Part shown: piece by piece, positions 12,722 to 25,446 of the stretch
Position numbering within the stretch: position 1 is the stretch's first letter
How the letters are laid out: every line of letters begins with the position of its first letter
Origin: Tetracladium setigerum
Taxonomy: Eukaryota; Ascomycota; Leotiomycetes; Helotiales
NCBI GenBank assembly: GCA_031472005.1
Contig: PZJY01000010.1
Coordinates: 744,001-808,000, forward strand
Reading direction: 5' to 3'
DNA length: 64,000 nt
Program-made: the position numbers and the translations under genes
The notes under the pieces: model-generated
What the model was told of the DNA's origin: nothing
Seen by the model: the letters and a program-made list of their open reading frames with translations, nothing else
The model's database searches: none

Positions 12722-13305
12722 TGTTAAATAATATTAATTTAATAAGCGATAATAATCACCTAAATTAGTTATTTAATCCCTTTATCGGATATTTTATCCT
12801 ATTAAGGCTTTACGATAAAGGTTGCAACCCTTTTGGCTCTAATAGCTTAAATTGGCTTAAATAGCTTTATTGATTTATAATTAAGCCGACTTACTTATAA
12901 GTCATAAACGTTATTTAGTACGGACTAAAATTACTCCGTCTTACTTATTAAGTAATATTAATCGGATTCTTATTATACCGTCTTATATTTAAGGGATTTT
13001 AATCAGATTTGATAAGGCCGGCTTATTTCTAAGCTATATTAATGTTTTAATCGGGATTTTAATTTATCCGTCTTATTATTTAATTAATAATTAGTACTTT
13101 TAGTATATCGGATTGAGCCGATACTATCGGATTCTACCGATCCACTATCATTATATAAATCACTAGGATTCCTTTAAGGATATCTCTTTTAACCAAGCAC
13201 ATTAAACACTCTTTTGATCACTTATATTCACTCTGATCACTTCCACTGCACTATAATCATTTAAATCACTTAATTATTTATATTATCATTTATCTGATTC
13301 CAACA
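12722..13305 (+). repeat. LTR copy C
   Basis: Starts TGTTAAATAATATTAATTTA and ends GATTCCAACA. It is highly similar to copy B and preceded by a polypurine-like tract, which supports its role as a 3' LTR. Confidence 0.78.
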
Positions 13306-13775
13306 ATTTTATCCTATTAAGGCTTTACGGTAATGGTTGCAACCCTTTCGGCTATATTAGCTTAAATCGGCCTTAAATGCATTTGATTATTAACTTAGTA
13401 TATATGTGTACATGCACTTAATATACATATTAAATATTAATAATTTATAATAAAGCTATTTAATTTATATGTTATATAAGTCATTTAATATATATTTAAA
13501 TTACCCCGTCTTACTTTTAAGGGATTTTTAATCGGATTTAATTAGGCCGTCTTATTTTTAATTAGTTTATTAGTACTTTAATATATCGGATTAAGCCGAT
13601 ACTATCGGATTCTACTAATCCATTATTATTATATAAATCACTAAGATTCCCTTAAGTATATTAAACACTCTTAACACTCTTATGATCACTTCAATTCACT
13701 CTGATCACTTCTATTGCACTTTGAATTATTTAAATTACTTAAATCACTTATATTATCTTTTATCTAATTCTAATA
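13306..13775 (+). repeat. LTR copy D, 5'-truncated
   Basis: Begins inside the LTR (TTTTATCCTATTAAGGCTTT) directly after the end of copy C and runs to an ATTCTAATA end, a mutated form of ATTCCAACA. It lacks the first ~60 bp of the LTR. An AT-rich insertion with TATATGTGTACATG-like sequence is seen near 13390-13430. Suggests nested insertion or recombination between family members. Confidence 0.65.
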
Positions 13776-14999
13776 GGTTATGCATCCTGGCCTTTATAGT
13801 TTAATTTGTGCCAAGACTGCTTGATTTGTGCAAAAAACCGAGCAGGGTCCTTATCGTGCTTTTCCAGCGCTTATCTCCAGATATTTCGGCAGCTCGTATA
13901 TGCTTGCTTGTTTCTAATACGACTTTAATGTAGCGTGTAATCTCTTTACTTTAGCTATACTAGATAACGGCCGTTAAAATTTGTAACGTTAAGTCTAATA
14001 TAATCCTAACACCGGTCACCGATGTATATCGTCTTGAACATTTTTGCGTTCTTTACTTCGTAAATTACTCCGTATTGTAAGCAAGTGGTCCGGACAGCTG
14101 CTCCGAAATGAGGTCTACCTTTTGCCTGAGTCGAGACTCGGGAAGCAAGTTTAAGCAAGTCCGTACCGAGATTCCTTTTCTTGTTATTAGCGAGGTAAGT
14201 TGGATATATTTGTACTATGCTACTTACATATGTTGTCTTGCCCTCTTCCCCTCTCGCTAGCTTATTGTTAAAGGAGAATTCTATTCCATTAGAAGTCTGA
14301 ACACTTTAACTTAGCTTTAAGATACGATTAATATCTTATTTTATTTTATTCGTATAAGTCTTTCTATTGTTAACTTTCCTCCCTGGCGTCTCTCTCGGGG
14401 TAGATAGAGCATTACTCGATATCTGGGCACTTAAGGTAGATAGTAATGCCTATAGAGCTTGCATAGCCGCTTAAAAGATTACACTCACGTCCTGGTATAC
14501 TGAGTCTCTCAATATTGTGAATAGTGCAATTAGTGCCCTTAGTAACTATAACACTAACATGTTTATTCGAAAAACCGTAACTATATTATTAAAAGTAGCG
14601 CAGGATATCCTCGACTTGAAGATTATTGGTATGTTGTGGCCTTCTAGTGCATGGTTATGTGTTATACTGACCAATCTCAGGGCCTCTAAACGAATTGGTA
14701 GAATTTTTCGTTAGTCTAAGTGATTCACTTAAACCTAGATCTTTCTGTAACTCGACGTGGCTGCAAATAGACTCTCTAATTCCCGTGGGATCGGAGGCCT
14801 AAGCCGTTGTAAGGGATATCAATGGGTAGGACATGTGGTTTGGGGGTCAGCCACGCATTATATAAGACGTATACGGAGCGGTATTGGAACCAGTGCGTCT
14901 CCTATTCTAGTCGGTAGACCTTAAGGCATACGAATTCGCGGCGAGAAATAACGGAACCGATTACTGTCTGAGCTACGCCAATTTAAAAGGGGTTACGTC
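13776..14999. other. Transition zone of decayed, unidentified sequence
   Basis: Composition is intermediate between the RIP blocks and normal DNA. Short ORFs are present (for example + strand 14517-14714) but none has recognisable homology. It could be old degraded gene DNA. Confidence 0.35.
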
Positions 15000-15333
15000 T
15001 AATCTTAAACATAACGACTTTATAAACCTAGAGGGTCCGTGGCTTATTAGTGTGACGATTTGCCCATATATATTCTCGGCTACCGACGCGCTTATATCGC
15101 TGGCGCGTAATGCTAATGGACTGCGGGATATTCACGATTTGGCTTTTATGAAAGGGACGTCGTTAGGCGATGCACTTCTAAAAAGTATGACTCTTTTCCA
15201 TGAAGCTATTCACGTAGTAAAAGGAGCAGATTTCCTGGGTGGTGGCCCTGTTAAGGAAGATTGTAAGATCTGCCTTAATTCTCATTTTCAACGGAAATTG
15301 ACTTCCTTATATTTCGTGATACATTTGTGTTGA
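15000..15333 (+). pseudogene. Decayed HExxH (metallopeptidase-like) protein remnant
   Basis: An open stretch on the + strand reads ...LEGPWLISVTICPYIFSATDALI... and then TLFHEAIHVVKGADFLGGG followed by a C-x-x-C. LFHEAIHVV has the HExxH zinc-ligand pattern of zincin proteases. No start codon context, signal peptide or complete domain is visible, and the downstream third zinc ligand is not identified. I treat it as the remains of a secreted peptidase-like gene. It could also be a chance match. Confidence 0.35.
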
Positions 15334-15729
15334 CTTGTCGATATCTGTAGACACCACCGCGAAGTGCACGAACCCTAACATTGCCGCACCGTGGAAGCGT
15401 AAAAACCCGAAAAGTCTCGTTTTTTTCGCAATGGCGATCTGGTATAAGCAATTTGGGTTTGATTTTAGTAGTGGAAATTTAGTATGAGCAAGTATAGAGT
15501 GATGTCTGAGGCACTTTTTAAGCTGTAGTTTAAAGCCGTTGGAGGGAAGGTGTTCTACATAATAGTAATTAACTCGTTCTGAGAATCCAACATCTAAGTC
15601 TTCATGCCTATTCAAGTTAAGAATTTAGCGCATGAAGCCTTCGTCACGCTTGAATCTGGACATGCCGTCAATCCTGCCTCCCGTGAACCTTTCCCATCGT
15701 TTTCCATCATTTTCAGTGTATTAAATATC
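15334..15729. other. Intergenic, nothing recognised
   Basis: A 102-codon minus-strand ORF (15307-15615) has no recognisable features. It is likely 3' flanking sequence of the minus-strand gene that follows. Confidence 0.4.
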
Positions 15730-16519
15730 TTACTCTGGGAGTTCATCTGGATCCGCCAAGTTCCAGGTGACCTCTTCCACTGAAAGGGGATTCATCTGTT
15801 CAACCTGGAATGCCCAACTGCTCCTCGCTGTCGGGTCAGTGTCGGTCAAAAGGTGTTGATCTATCTCCGGATGACTTGCAGCTATTGGCCATCTCTGGAT
15901 AATCATTCCGCGATCAAGTAGCTGTCCGCTTGGAAGTAATAGAGGCTTACTGATCCACGCCTGGTGAGAAACGCGCCTGAAGCCCATTCGTTGGCCAGGC
16001 TGCCAAGGGATCGGAAGACCGCCAGAGCGATTCAGTGCTTCCCGACTTTCAGCACTAACAGGATGGGCGAAGGTCATGGTAAAGGTGGTAGTCTTGCGAT
16101 TAGGAGGGAGACCCGTCATAGATGGCTCGAGGATGAAAAATACGTTATCACTCTTATAGTCGGTGATGCCAAGAGCTTGAAAGAACGCCAGATATCCTAG
16201 GGACATAATAAACTCATCTAACGAAGCAGCATCGGCCCAATCTAGATTATAGTTAGAGAATGCTTGGTTTCGTCAAAGAGAGACACTAGAGCCTACTAAT
16301 AATGAATATTGCGTCTTCTTCATCCTTTATATTTCGACCAGCTATTGACTTGAGAAAGCCTGGTGCTGTAACAAGTAGTAACAATTTTTGCTCCCATTCC
16401 AGGGAGTTTTCGTCCCCTTCAAGGTCAACTTTACCCAAAGGCCAAAGGGCGCTAGGGAGTTTAATGTCGACTGGTATGCGAAACCTCGTCCAGCTTTGCA
16501 CGTAATTCTTCCGATCCAT
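15730..16519 (-). CDS. Hypothetical protein, 244 residues, two exons
   Basis: Exons 16297-16519 and 15730-16241 on the minus strand. The 55-nt intron (GTAGGC...CTAACTATAATCTAG) has a textbook branch site and joins IFII to NWADAASLDEFIMSLGYLAF, keeping frame. The protein starts MDRKNYVQSW and ends DPDELPE. It has no signal peptide or membrane segment. The pattern LLLVTAPGFLKSIAGR...IFIINWAD...FIMSLGY resembles dimeric alpha/beta-barrel (antibiotic-biosynthesis-monooxygenase-like) proteins, but this is only a visual impression. The clean intron and intact frame argue for a real gene. It lies at the edge of the AT-rich compartment. Confidence 0.65.
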
Positions 16520-19291
16520 CTGGGTATTGTTAAGGCTGATGGTTGGCTATGGTTATGAATTTATGAAGGGAGGCCAGCGTGAGGTGAAAAGGTTGGTGGT
16601 CAACCCACGAAGTTGGAAATTCAAGGAAGGTGTAAATGAGGAAGAGGCGTGCTGAGTAATATATCATGTGCTCAAAAATACCCGACTTTTGGGAACGAAA
16701 CCACCATGAACTCACTTCTTCATTTACAACTCTATCTTTAAAGAGTGGTTCTAGAAATGTGTTTGCACATATATGAAAACTCGTTGAATTGAATGATGCT
16801 TATTACTGAGAATCACATGCAGAAATTAGAAAGAAATAGGGAATCGTACCCCGGACCAGTACCTTAGATTCTCGTGAGTCTTTGCTTAAAAAAGCGTTAT
16901 ACTCGACTATTTCACCCGTATGATAGAAAAAAAGTGTACATAGATATACGCACAGACTGGGAATTTTCATAAAAAGGGCAAGTGCATTAGGGCAAAGGGG
17001 GATGAAGTCTGCAGTGGGGTTTTTGTATTTGTATAGGCACTACAGGAGATTTAAGATCCCTCTTCGCATATAACGAAATTTAAGTTCGTAGTAAACAGAG
17101 TTACTATGTGAGGGTCAAGTGAATTAATGAAGGTGTGTTAGTGTGATGAGACTTCAAAAATCAATATAAAAGTTCGACACGACAGTGACTGGTTATTGCC
17201 CCCCTTTCTTGGCGTTATTATTCTTTACTATCGGGCATCTCTACCACTTTTTAATCCTTAACATAAATCCTAACAACCAATCTCTATATGATTTTCAGTC
17301 AAATAAGTAAACTATGAAGATAGTATTATAACATGAGGAAAGAGCAAAGACATCCGCACATCTAGCAGGGAATATCTGTGTACGGTATATGCTACTGCCC
17401 ACCTCACGACGTATTGTGATCAAAGCCTACTAGGAGCCTTTATATCATTGCTCCTTTTTTAGACTGCAGATTCTATTGAACTTTAAAGCAAAATAAAGAT
17501 AGCTTTCGCTGTCGTAGTATTCTTGCTGTCGAAGCCAAAACCGTTGTAATGCTCTTACCGTCGACAGGTCCGACTGTCAACAAGGTTTACTTCGCGAGTG
17601 GACCATACAGGAAAAGGCAACCACGAGAGATGCCTAGGTCATAAAAGTATACAAATGACAAATAATAGAGCTGATTAATATTAAGACAAGCCTGACAAGG
17701 TGATATCTATGCGACGCGAAATATTCGAAAAAATCGGTAACAGTTACAGTTAGTTAATTCATTACCTGGGACAACCGGACCTCGATTTGCAATTCTTCTT
17801 TTACTGTTCATAGGTGAACTCTTCAACATTCAAGAATAGTACTTCCATGAAGTACGACTTGCCGATGAACGAATGAGTCGGATTGCCGCGGATCAGATAG
17901 ACTGAGATGGTAGCTTTCTATAGGTACGACGCTAAATTGACTGTCTCTGTACCAAACTAGTTTGGCGGTAATTATTTTGAGGTCACGATTTGATGAAGGG
18001 TTTGAGATCATTCGTCTTTTGTATTTATCGCATCTACTCTGATATATTTTTATTCTAGCGTCGGTGAGATATAGCGTCTTCTTCTACATGATTTTGAAGA
18101 CATTGGCATGGTCATCCATCCCCCTTCTCCTTTTGGCGATTGTTTGTCGGAAGTTGGTGTTTAAAGGAAGAGATGATCGAATTCTCTGTATATATTTAGG
18201 ATAAGATGAATTCAACACTCCTCTACTTCTTCATTGTCTATTCATATAATTCATTAAAATTTAATTGGCTTGTAAAGGGATATTGATTGACCAGATCATA
18301 GTCCCGGGGCCTCAAGAACAGAAACAAATTCTTTTTTCTCAACTGCACCTTCTCGCACTCCTTCCAGAAATGATCCCGAGAATCTTGTCAACAAGTTTCT
18401 ATTTAATACACATTTCAAATCTCTTATAACCCAGGGGAACAGCACATGTCGTCGAACTTAATTTTTTGCTAGTTCTTACTTCGAACAGGATATTGCAAAG
18501 ACGCGCCCGTTGAACCCGCACTTTACGTCAAGATGTCTCTAAGCCATCGATACGCGGTGTTCTGCAATGCAACATTCACTGCTGGACAGGCTATCTCCGC
18601 ACGTCGCATTTTTTAAGGTGCGCTATATCGGCCAGCTATCGGCTTATCGGCTTATCGGTATAGCTTCTAGAATTGATGGTTGAGACAACGGTAAAGCTCT
18701 ATCCCAACCCTAGTGCCGCCCCGTGTATGGCAGCTGTTGTGAAATTGTGTTTGGTGGAGTATTATACACCAAGATTACCTAGTTTTTGTCGTTCGAGACC
18801 TTTCGAGTAATGATTCTTGATAATAGTTCGATTGAAATGGTTGGCACAAGCCCCAAAAAATACTTGAGGACAACGCCGGTGGTAGTTTCTCAAGGAAATG
18901 TCAGGAACCACCAAAACCAACATCTTAACAAATTGATGTATAACAGGGGATATGACAAGTGGAAACAACGCCGGTGCAAGGGAATTACTTAGGAGCCAAG
19001 GAGTGAGTGATGCTTTCGTATTCCGCAAGTGAATGTGAGTAAGACGCGTGGACAGATTCATCGGCGTATTTAATGTGGTAAACAGTTAGATTTATAATCA
19101 AAAGACAGACTATCTATAAACAAGACCGGATAAAAAGTATCTACAAGTAAGGACAGAAATAATTTTCCATAAGCAAGACCCGACAAAAAGCGATGGGGTA
19201 AGTAGCACAGTAAAAGCTTCCCCAACCCAGTAACAAGCACTATTCAACCCGTTAAGAGCTCCTCCATTTCTCACACCGGGGCCGGAAATAG
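16520..19291. other. 2.8-kb intergenic region without a supported gene
   Basis: Only short ORFs without conserved features occur (for example minus strand 17823-18011 and 18762-19061). A short direct repeat (ATCGGCTTATCGGCTTATCGG) lies near 18640-18660. Nothing else of note was seen. Confidence 0.45.
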
Positions 19292-20697
19292 TTAGTTCAA
19301 GCAGAAACTCCAAGATGTCTCAACATCAAAGAAGTTACCCTTTTGCCACCCAGGAAGATAGCTGGCATCGTTGTTGTCATATTGCTGAGCAAAGAGAGAG
19401 CACTGTGTGCCAAGCGGCTTCCCATTCTTCTTCAACATGTAAGAGTTGAAGAAGTTACAACGATTGCTGGCGTAGCCACGACCGATGCTGGCACCATTCT
19501 TAATGTTCTGAGCCTGGGCATAGGATGCGCAGAGTTGTGGGTTGTAGGGACCAGGGAAGAAGTGTTGCCCAATGCAGGTTTTTGGGTGAGAATGAGCACC
19601 CTTGCATTTCTTTGGGTTATTCCATCCAGGGGGGGTAACAGGCGCAGTGGTGTTTGCCTTGGTATATCCGTTCGAGCCTGTGATGACAACCTGGAAAGCC
19701 TCACGACCCTGACCAGTGTTGGTGGCAGTTGTGCTGTCGATGATGGATCCCCAGAGAGTGCACTTATAGTTGGTGATAGAGGCAGGGTTGGGGCAACAAA
19801 ATTCGGTTGATGGGTTCAGGGCAGGATCTCGTTCGATGTACATGTTGAAGCTAGTGCAGGTTGCCATATTGTCACAGAAAGCAGCACAGCCAGCCACATC
19901 GTATGAGGTCAATGTCTGAAGGCCAAGGTAGCTAGCAGCCGAGGTAGCTCCTTGAAGATTTTGGAACGTTTGTGCGTAGCCAGAAGGGGTTTTGGCATTG
20001 ACGGCAGTATTCTTATTCAAAATATTTGACAGGAAGGCCTGTGGTGTATCGGGGATAGCCACCGGTCCAGAACCTTTGAAGAGTTAGCCGGTCCGTACAA
20101 TTAAAAAAAGACGTGATGATGATCAAGAAGATCTTTACCTTTGGGTTGGTCTGAGCATGGATCCTCAGGATTGACAAAGCCGCAGTATGTTCCAACCTCG
20201 AATATGGTTGGGCAGTCTGTAGCACTCGTGAATTCAAAGGTGTTGGTCCATGTGTTGGTACAAGTGGATGGTATACCAGTCGGAGTAGGCAAAGCAGTGT
20301 TAATGCTGGTGATGATGGAAGGGCCCGAGCTGCTGGTAGGGCTCGCGTAGGCAGAAGGAGTTGTCCGAGGAGGAGCGGCCGGAGTTGTTGCTGGCTGGGA
20401 TGGGCTCTTTGGTGGACAGTTCCAACCGAACCATGCACACAAGAGGTTGACCGATCCGAAGGTGCGAGCTTCAATCAGACCACGCTTGTTCTTATTAGGT
20501 ACTTGAGAATCGGCTACAGCCGTGCCTGTGACGGCGGCCGAGCCGATAGAGCTCGCGGCATAAGAAATCGTCTCGGCTGTTGCAGTGATGGCTGGCCCCG
20601 TGGCGAGTGGTGCAGGAGCTGCATCGATCATGTCCAGGTCGAGGGACTGACAGGTGACCATGGTCACCATGCTGGTGAGAATGAGTGCGTAGCGCAT
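19292..20697 (-). CDS. Secreted Cys-rich protein with PAN/apple-like region
   Basis: Exons 20139-20697 and 19292-20073. The 65-nt intron (GTAAAG...GCTAACTCTTCAAAG) joins DQPK to GSGPVAIPDTPQ in frame, giving 446 residues. The start MRYALILTSMVTMVTCQS is a signal peptide; an in-frame ATG further upstream (20934) would bury it and is rejected. A KR dibasic site (KNKRGLIEAR) and a Ser/Thr/Pro linker follow. The C-terminal half has many Cys: YDVAGCAAFCDNMATCTSFN (apple-like), FCCPNPASITNYKCTLWG, and a CASYAQ...NRCNFFNSYMLKKNGKPLG block. It belongs to a widespread fungal family of extracellular proteins of unknown role, often placed at the wall or in the medium. Confidence 0.8.
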
Positions 20698-23265
20698 GTT
20701 GGAAGAGCTAGTAGAGGTTGAAGAGACCGAATAATGTAGTGGAAGAGACTGGAGAGCTTGAAGACTGAAGACTGAAGTGAGTGTGTGAAGTGAGTGAGTG
20801 TGTGAAGCGAGAGAATGAAGCGAGAGAGTGTGATGGTTGATGGATGTGTGAATAAAGCTGTGGGAAGTGTGATATTTATATCCATATTCCTCGCGATGCC
20901 TCCCCGGAATCTTTTCAAGCAGATGCACCATCATGACTCCAACATTCTCTGGTTGTACGGTCTGTTCCTCGAGCTGGCTCCCAGCCTCTCAGTAGTCTGT
21001 TGGCATTGATCCAAGAAGGGGGTTCGTGTGTCTCGTATTCAACGTAGCGTGGGGATACGGCCAATCCGATCTGCGTTGGTCGCCAGTGTGTGGAAAACGT
21101 GGAAGTAGAAATTTCGGATTAAAGATTCCCAGTAGTTCGGACGAAGGTTTGTTGTCGTCATGTAATGCTGTAGACGAGAGGAGAAGATTCAGAATGTCTT
21201 GCGGAGTGGTCATGGAAGGCGTTTTCCGTGCTCACTCCTCCTTGCTGTGGTTAGCCAGGTACTACCTGGACTCCCTGGACTCCATAGACTTCCTCAACTA
21301 CTTCCACTAGACGCCCGTTGGTTTGTTACTACTGGGGATGCTATGTGGAGTAGTGGACTCGCCGACTCGGACAAAGCGAATAATGCAATGCAATGCTCAG
21401 CTGTCCTAGAAGCTCTGGACGTTCTGGAAGGCCGGACGGTGAGACCCGTAACGAGTCAGTCCGTCATGACAGTGATTAAATGCTTGTTGACTCTTGCATT
21501 GAGGTGAATGAATGGATTCATATTTTTGATACGGATTGCTTTATCGCCGCCAGTTTGCGAAGGAGGAGCAAAGACCAGGAGCAAGTATATTGTTGTTGTT
21601 ATTATTCGGTTGATTTGAAGTTGTCGCGACCTTCCCGTCTCCTTTGCTGATACTCGGCAAAGCTCTGCCAGTCCGAGGACCAAGCGTTCGGTTCGGCAGT
21701 CGGAACAGACATGATTGGCGTAGACAACCGCGCCGCGCCGCGCCCTACTGTAGACGCCTTGGTGGGGTGGTGATGGTTTTGGCTAAGCTTTCGCTTAAGC
21801 TTGGCTCTGTGCTGCAAACGGAGGTAAGCTAGGTTGGCAAGAAAGGTGCTGTTCATTATTGCACCCTTCTATACCACTTCCAATCTCAATTATAGGTGGC
21901 CATTTGAAATCTTTGATTCTCCTCGACAAAGTTCAAGCCTTTCGAAACCACAATGGATATCCACTTAAGGTACTTACTTACCTTACCACTTTAATTCCCT
22001 TCCCTCGCAAAGTCGCAAACTCGCAGTAACAATAAAGAACAAATCCTGCCTTAATCTTGAGGATGAGACCGGCCATTCCTTTCGGCTAAGGTAGGTAGGT
22101 ACCCAGCCAGCATCGCTCAGGCCTTGGACGCGTAAGTATGTACCTATCGGCAAGGTACGTAAGTACACGGCTAAGCTTTAGCTACATTGATCTATTGAAA
22201 GAGATGCACGGACATTTCCACTCCAAAGCTCCGATTCCATCTTCAATTCCAAATACCACACCGAGTTCAGCGCGTGGGGTACTAGGTAAGGTAAGTAAAT
22301 ACACTACGTACCAGTGTGAAATTTGCACTGTCTCACAGCTTGGCTTGGACCAATTAAATACCCACAAGGAATTTCGCAGAAGGTTTTTGTCTCAACCGTA
22401 GGAACAAAACATCAGCTCTAGATTCCGGTGCACGGAACCCTTTCTTCCCTCGGGACCTTCGTGGAAGACAATTCAGTAATATAGATTCAGGAAGCTGTTC
22501 AGAAGGAATAGCCGAAGTTCATGTACTGTCCGTACTATAGCTACTTTAGTATCTCCCCCCCCCCCTCTGTAGATATTGTTTGTTTACCCATCGAATGGAC
22601 AATCCTCCTCTGATATCTTGGACGGGAGTTGGAACTTTGGAATAACTTGGCACGATCAATCTCACAGACTCTTCTGCTTTGCGATTCATCAAATAATTAC
22701 GAGCTTGGTATTGACCGAGGTGGATAGAATGGTGTAGAATGTATCAAACGTTGAGCGGTAATTATTTGGATGGGGAAACGAAAGATCGCAATCGGTCCTG
22801 ATTGGCATTGGTGACTAATTTGTCGCCCCCCGAAATCTCTTGAGATAGATCACACTTGAACACAAAGCGCTTTTGTGGACGATTAGATAAATATTCATAA
22901 TTCATTGCGCATGTGAAGTTTTATGCTGCGCGTACATTGATGAGGAGTGACTCGTCTACCTACCTGAGGTAGGCAGATAAGCAGAGAAAGCCAGATGGAA
23001 AAGTTTACGCTTCAAATACCTGGTTAACTGAAAAAAAAACCTACATATCCTATCGTGGTGATCTCCATCGAAGTATACCGGCGACAATATCAACAAACGA
23101 ACACATCCACGTGACACGTGGTGGCGGCGCTAAACCTGACCACGACGTTCCAGTTGCCAAGCTATTTCATCAACCCTCAACCACAATCCGTATAGGCCCA
23201 AAGAGCGATTTTCAGTCTCAAAAGGCCTAGAGTCTAGCCAGTTCCCATCCAAATTAGACACCAAA
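20698..23265. other. 2.6-kb intergenic region
   Basis: Serves as the promoter of the secreted-protein gene on the left and of the small + strand gene on the right. It holds a C11 run at 22555-22565 and GGTAGGTAGGTA motifs near 22088, with an inverted CTACCT...AGGTAG pair near 22956-22975. A 35-codon minus-strand reading frame starting MSVPTAEPNAWSSDWQSF (about 21606-21712) looks protein-like but is unsupported. Confidence 0.4.
23108..23120. promoter_or_regulatory. Tandem CACGTG E-boxes
   Basis: CACGTGACACGTG gives two E-boxes separated by one base inside a near-perfect 15-bp palindrome, 146 bp upstream of the next start codon. CACGTG is the known site of Cbf1-type bHLH regulators in fungi. 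Confidence 0.55.
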
Positions 23266-23826
23266 ATGTCTTACAGCATCCCTGGAAAAGATAATTCAGG
23301 TCGGGCAGATATCGATTATGCCGCTCTCAAAACCGGGCCTGATCGTGAACTCACGGCCTTCGAGCGTGAAGCTCTAGACCATATGCCCCATGCGGACGAT
23401 TCCCTCATTGTACCCATCTATTGTCTCGTTAAACTCTCTCCGGCAGCCATTGCCGACATTACCAAAGCCGTGGCAGAGCCCGATTACGCCGAGCCTTCCG
23501 GCATGAAATTCAAGCTCATCAACTGGAAGAAGGAGGTCGATGGGGATGATTTGGATATGTTGAGGATTGCGAAGCGGAAGCGGAATGGCCTCTTGCTCTT
23601 CCTTGACCGCGAGAGTTTGGTACAGCGCAATGTGCGAATGACCAATTATTCGATTTGGGATGATGGGTGGGGGGAGGAGAAGATGGCGGATGATGGGACG
23701 AAGGGAGAGGGGTTGAAGGTATGTAAACCAGATGCGTTTTGCGATCTTGCGTGCTGAAGAAATCATCCTGTACGCGATCACTTGTCTTCGCTTCAGGCAG
23801 TAGCCGATGTGGAATATAGGTACTGA
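23266..23826 (+). CDS. Hypothetical protein, 160 residues
   Basis: Exon 1 is 23266-23718 and exon 2 is 23797-23826, separated by a 78-nt intron (GTATGT...CTTCAG). The protein starts MSYSIPGKDNSGRADIDYAA in an ACCAAAATGTC start context and ends KAVADVEYRY. It is acidic, with no signal peptide or membrane segment; a central KRKRNGLLLFLDRESLVQRN segment stands out. The VADVEYRY end follows the splice exactly in frame, which supports the model. I do not recognise the family. A 219-codon ORF on the opposite strand is a shadow. Confidence 0.6.
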
Positions 23827-25446
23827 CTGCTTTTCTAGTGGGGTAGGATTATGTTCCCAGACCTCCTGAGGGTGTATACAGATGTGGAGGTGGGTATCGC
23901 GGAGTTGGATAAGTTTGTAGTTGGCGGTCCAAAAGCAATCCGAATCACTCGTTGGGGGAGACTTGAAGTGTTTTAAGGGATTTCGTTTCATAGCCCAATC
24001 CATCTCGCACTTGATTTGACGAATGAAGGGCACACGCTCACTTCATGATTAAAGTAGGACATGCTACAACCCAGCTGAAGAGTTAAAGGTGTTGAAATGT
24101 CAGATTGAATTGGAGCAAAAGTTTTTGCTAGGATTGTTCTATAGCCACCTACGATGCACATGCTAGAACACTTCGTTGGTATGTTTCCTTACCTATTGGA
24201 CCTCTGAGGAGGCGAAGTAGAAAACAGATACATATATAATCAAATCTATCTCACAGAATCCATGACAGTAAGAGAAAAAGCAACTGCTGTTTATAGGTTC
24301 CTACGATCTGATACCTAGGTAGGTAGGTACTTTTGGTAGTTCCATGACTTGCAATGGCTTAGGAGAGTTCACACGTGATGGCTTTTCAGCGCGTAGGATC
24401 TCGATCTGCTTCTTCTATTTGTCTGCTTTATACTGCTTGTGTAGATGCAATATAGGTACCTATCTACTCACAATATCTGTGTCAGCGAATGTGAAGGAGC
24501 ACTCGAGATAACCAGGAGATTGATCACGTGCTTCCACCAAATGCAGCCAAGACCTCCTTTCGAGAAGATCCTGGGTGGAGGCCGTTGAGTGGCCGAGAGA
24601 GCACAGGGGCCCGGAAATTATTTCGCAGTGCGCCCGTGCAGCAACCGACCACCTCCTGAGTCCTCAGTGAGCAAGAGAGAGTGTGAGAGTTCCTCCTTAC
24701 TTTTACCACTCTACTGTACCTAACAAGTTCTTCGGCAATTCTTCTTTATATCCTCAATTTCTGGGACAACGACTCGCGCACCCACTGCCTCCTCCTCCTC
24801 TCTTAACGCGTGAACGGTATGTACTGTTACTGGAGACAGTTTCTCCCCACACATTCTGCGAACCAGAATAAAATGACAGCTCTGCCGATCCCTGTCGTTA
24901 TTCTGCCACGAGCACAACCACAACCCCTTTTGCGAGTGCATCAAATTCCCCCAAGCTTTCCCCAACTACTTCACCTTTTCTGCCTTCTACACATCACTTG
25001 GTACTGATCACCACGCCTTCGCACACAGAGACAGACATAGTCGGCACCCAGCACAACTGCAAACTCCCGATCTTCTGCCTTATTGCAACAGCGCCAACGA
25101 CGGACGCTGCGTCCTTTGATTCTGGTACGTGATGATAGAGCGAGCGAGAGAGAGAGAGAGAGAGGAATGGATCTGATTGATTGGATCCACGCATCGCAAC
25201 CACCCCCATTGTTACATAGACAGAGGCTGTGTTCGATTCTGCGGAAGGCCTCCTCCCCATCCTGCCATGCAAGGCCTCTATCCTCCTCCTCGCCGCTGCA
25301 TCAAACAGAACTACTCGCGCAGAGCAGCCGCTAACTGCCATTTGGCCGTGCTCTAGATTATCACTCCATCAACTCGATTCGACTCGACTAAACCACGACC
25401 AACGACTGCACGCCATCGTTCCTTCTCCTCTACAAATCAAGACACA
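23827..25446. other. Intergenic region and long septin leader
   Basis: No gene is seen. Contains GGTAGGTAGGTA near 24318, a CACGTG at 24525-24530, a (GA)n microsatellite near 25139-25163 and CT/CA-rich sequence consistent with a long 5' leader for the septin gene. Confidence 0.5.

Noticed and set aside
10686..13310. Target-site duplication ACTTT/ATTTT around LTR copies B and C
   Set aside because: Only 4 of 5 bases match and the right flank is itself LTR sequence (copy D), so the match may be chance.
18640..18660. Short repeat ATCGGCTTATCGGCTTATCGG
   Set aside because: Only two to three copies of a ten-base unit; too small to be meaningful without further copies.
20101..20934. Longer start for the secreted Cys-rich protein (ATG at 20934)
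   Set aside because: It would place 79 residues before an evident signal peptide; the ATG at 20697 gives a normal secreted protein.
23374..24033. 219-codon minus-strand ORF
   Set aside because: It is opposite the two-exon + strand gene at 23266-23826, which has a canonical intron; shadow ORF.
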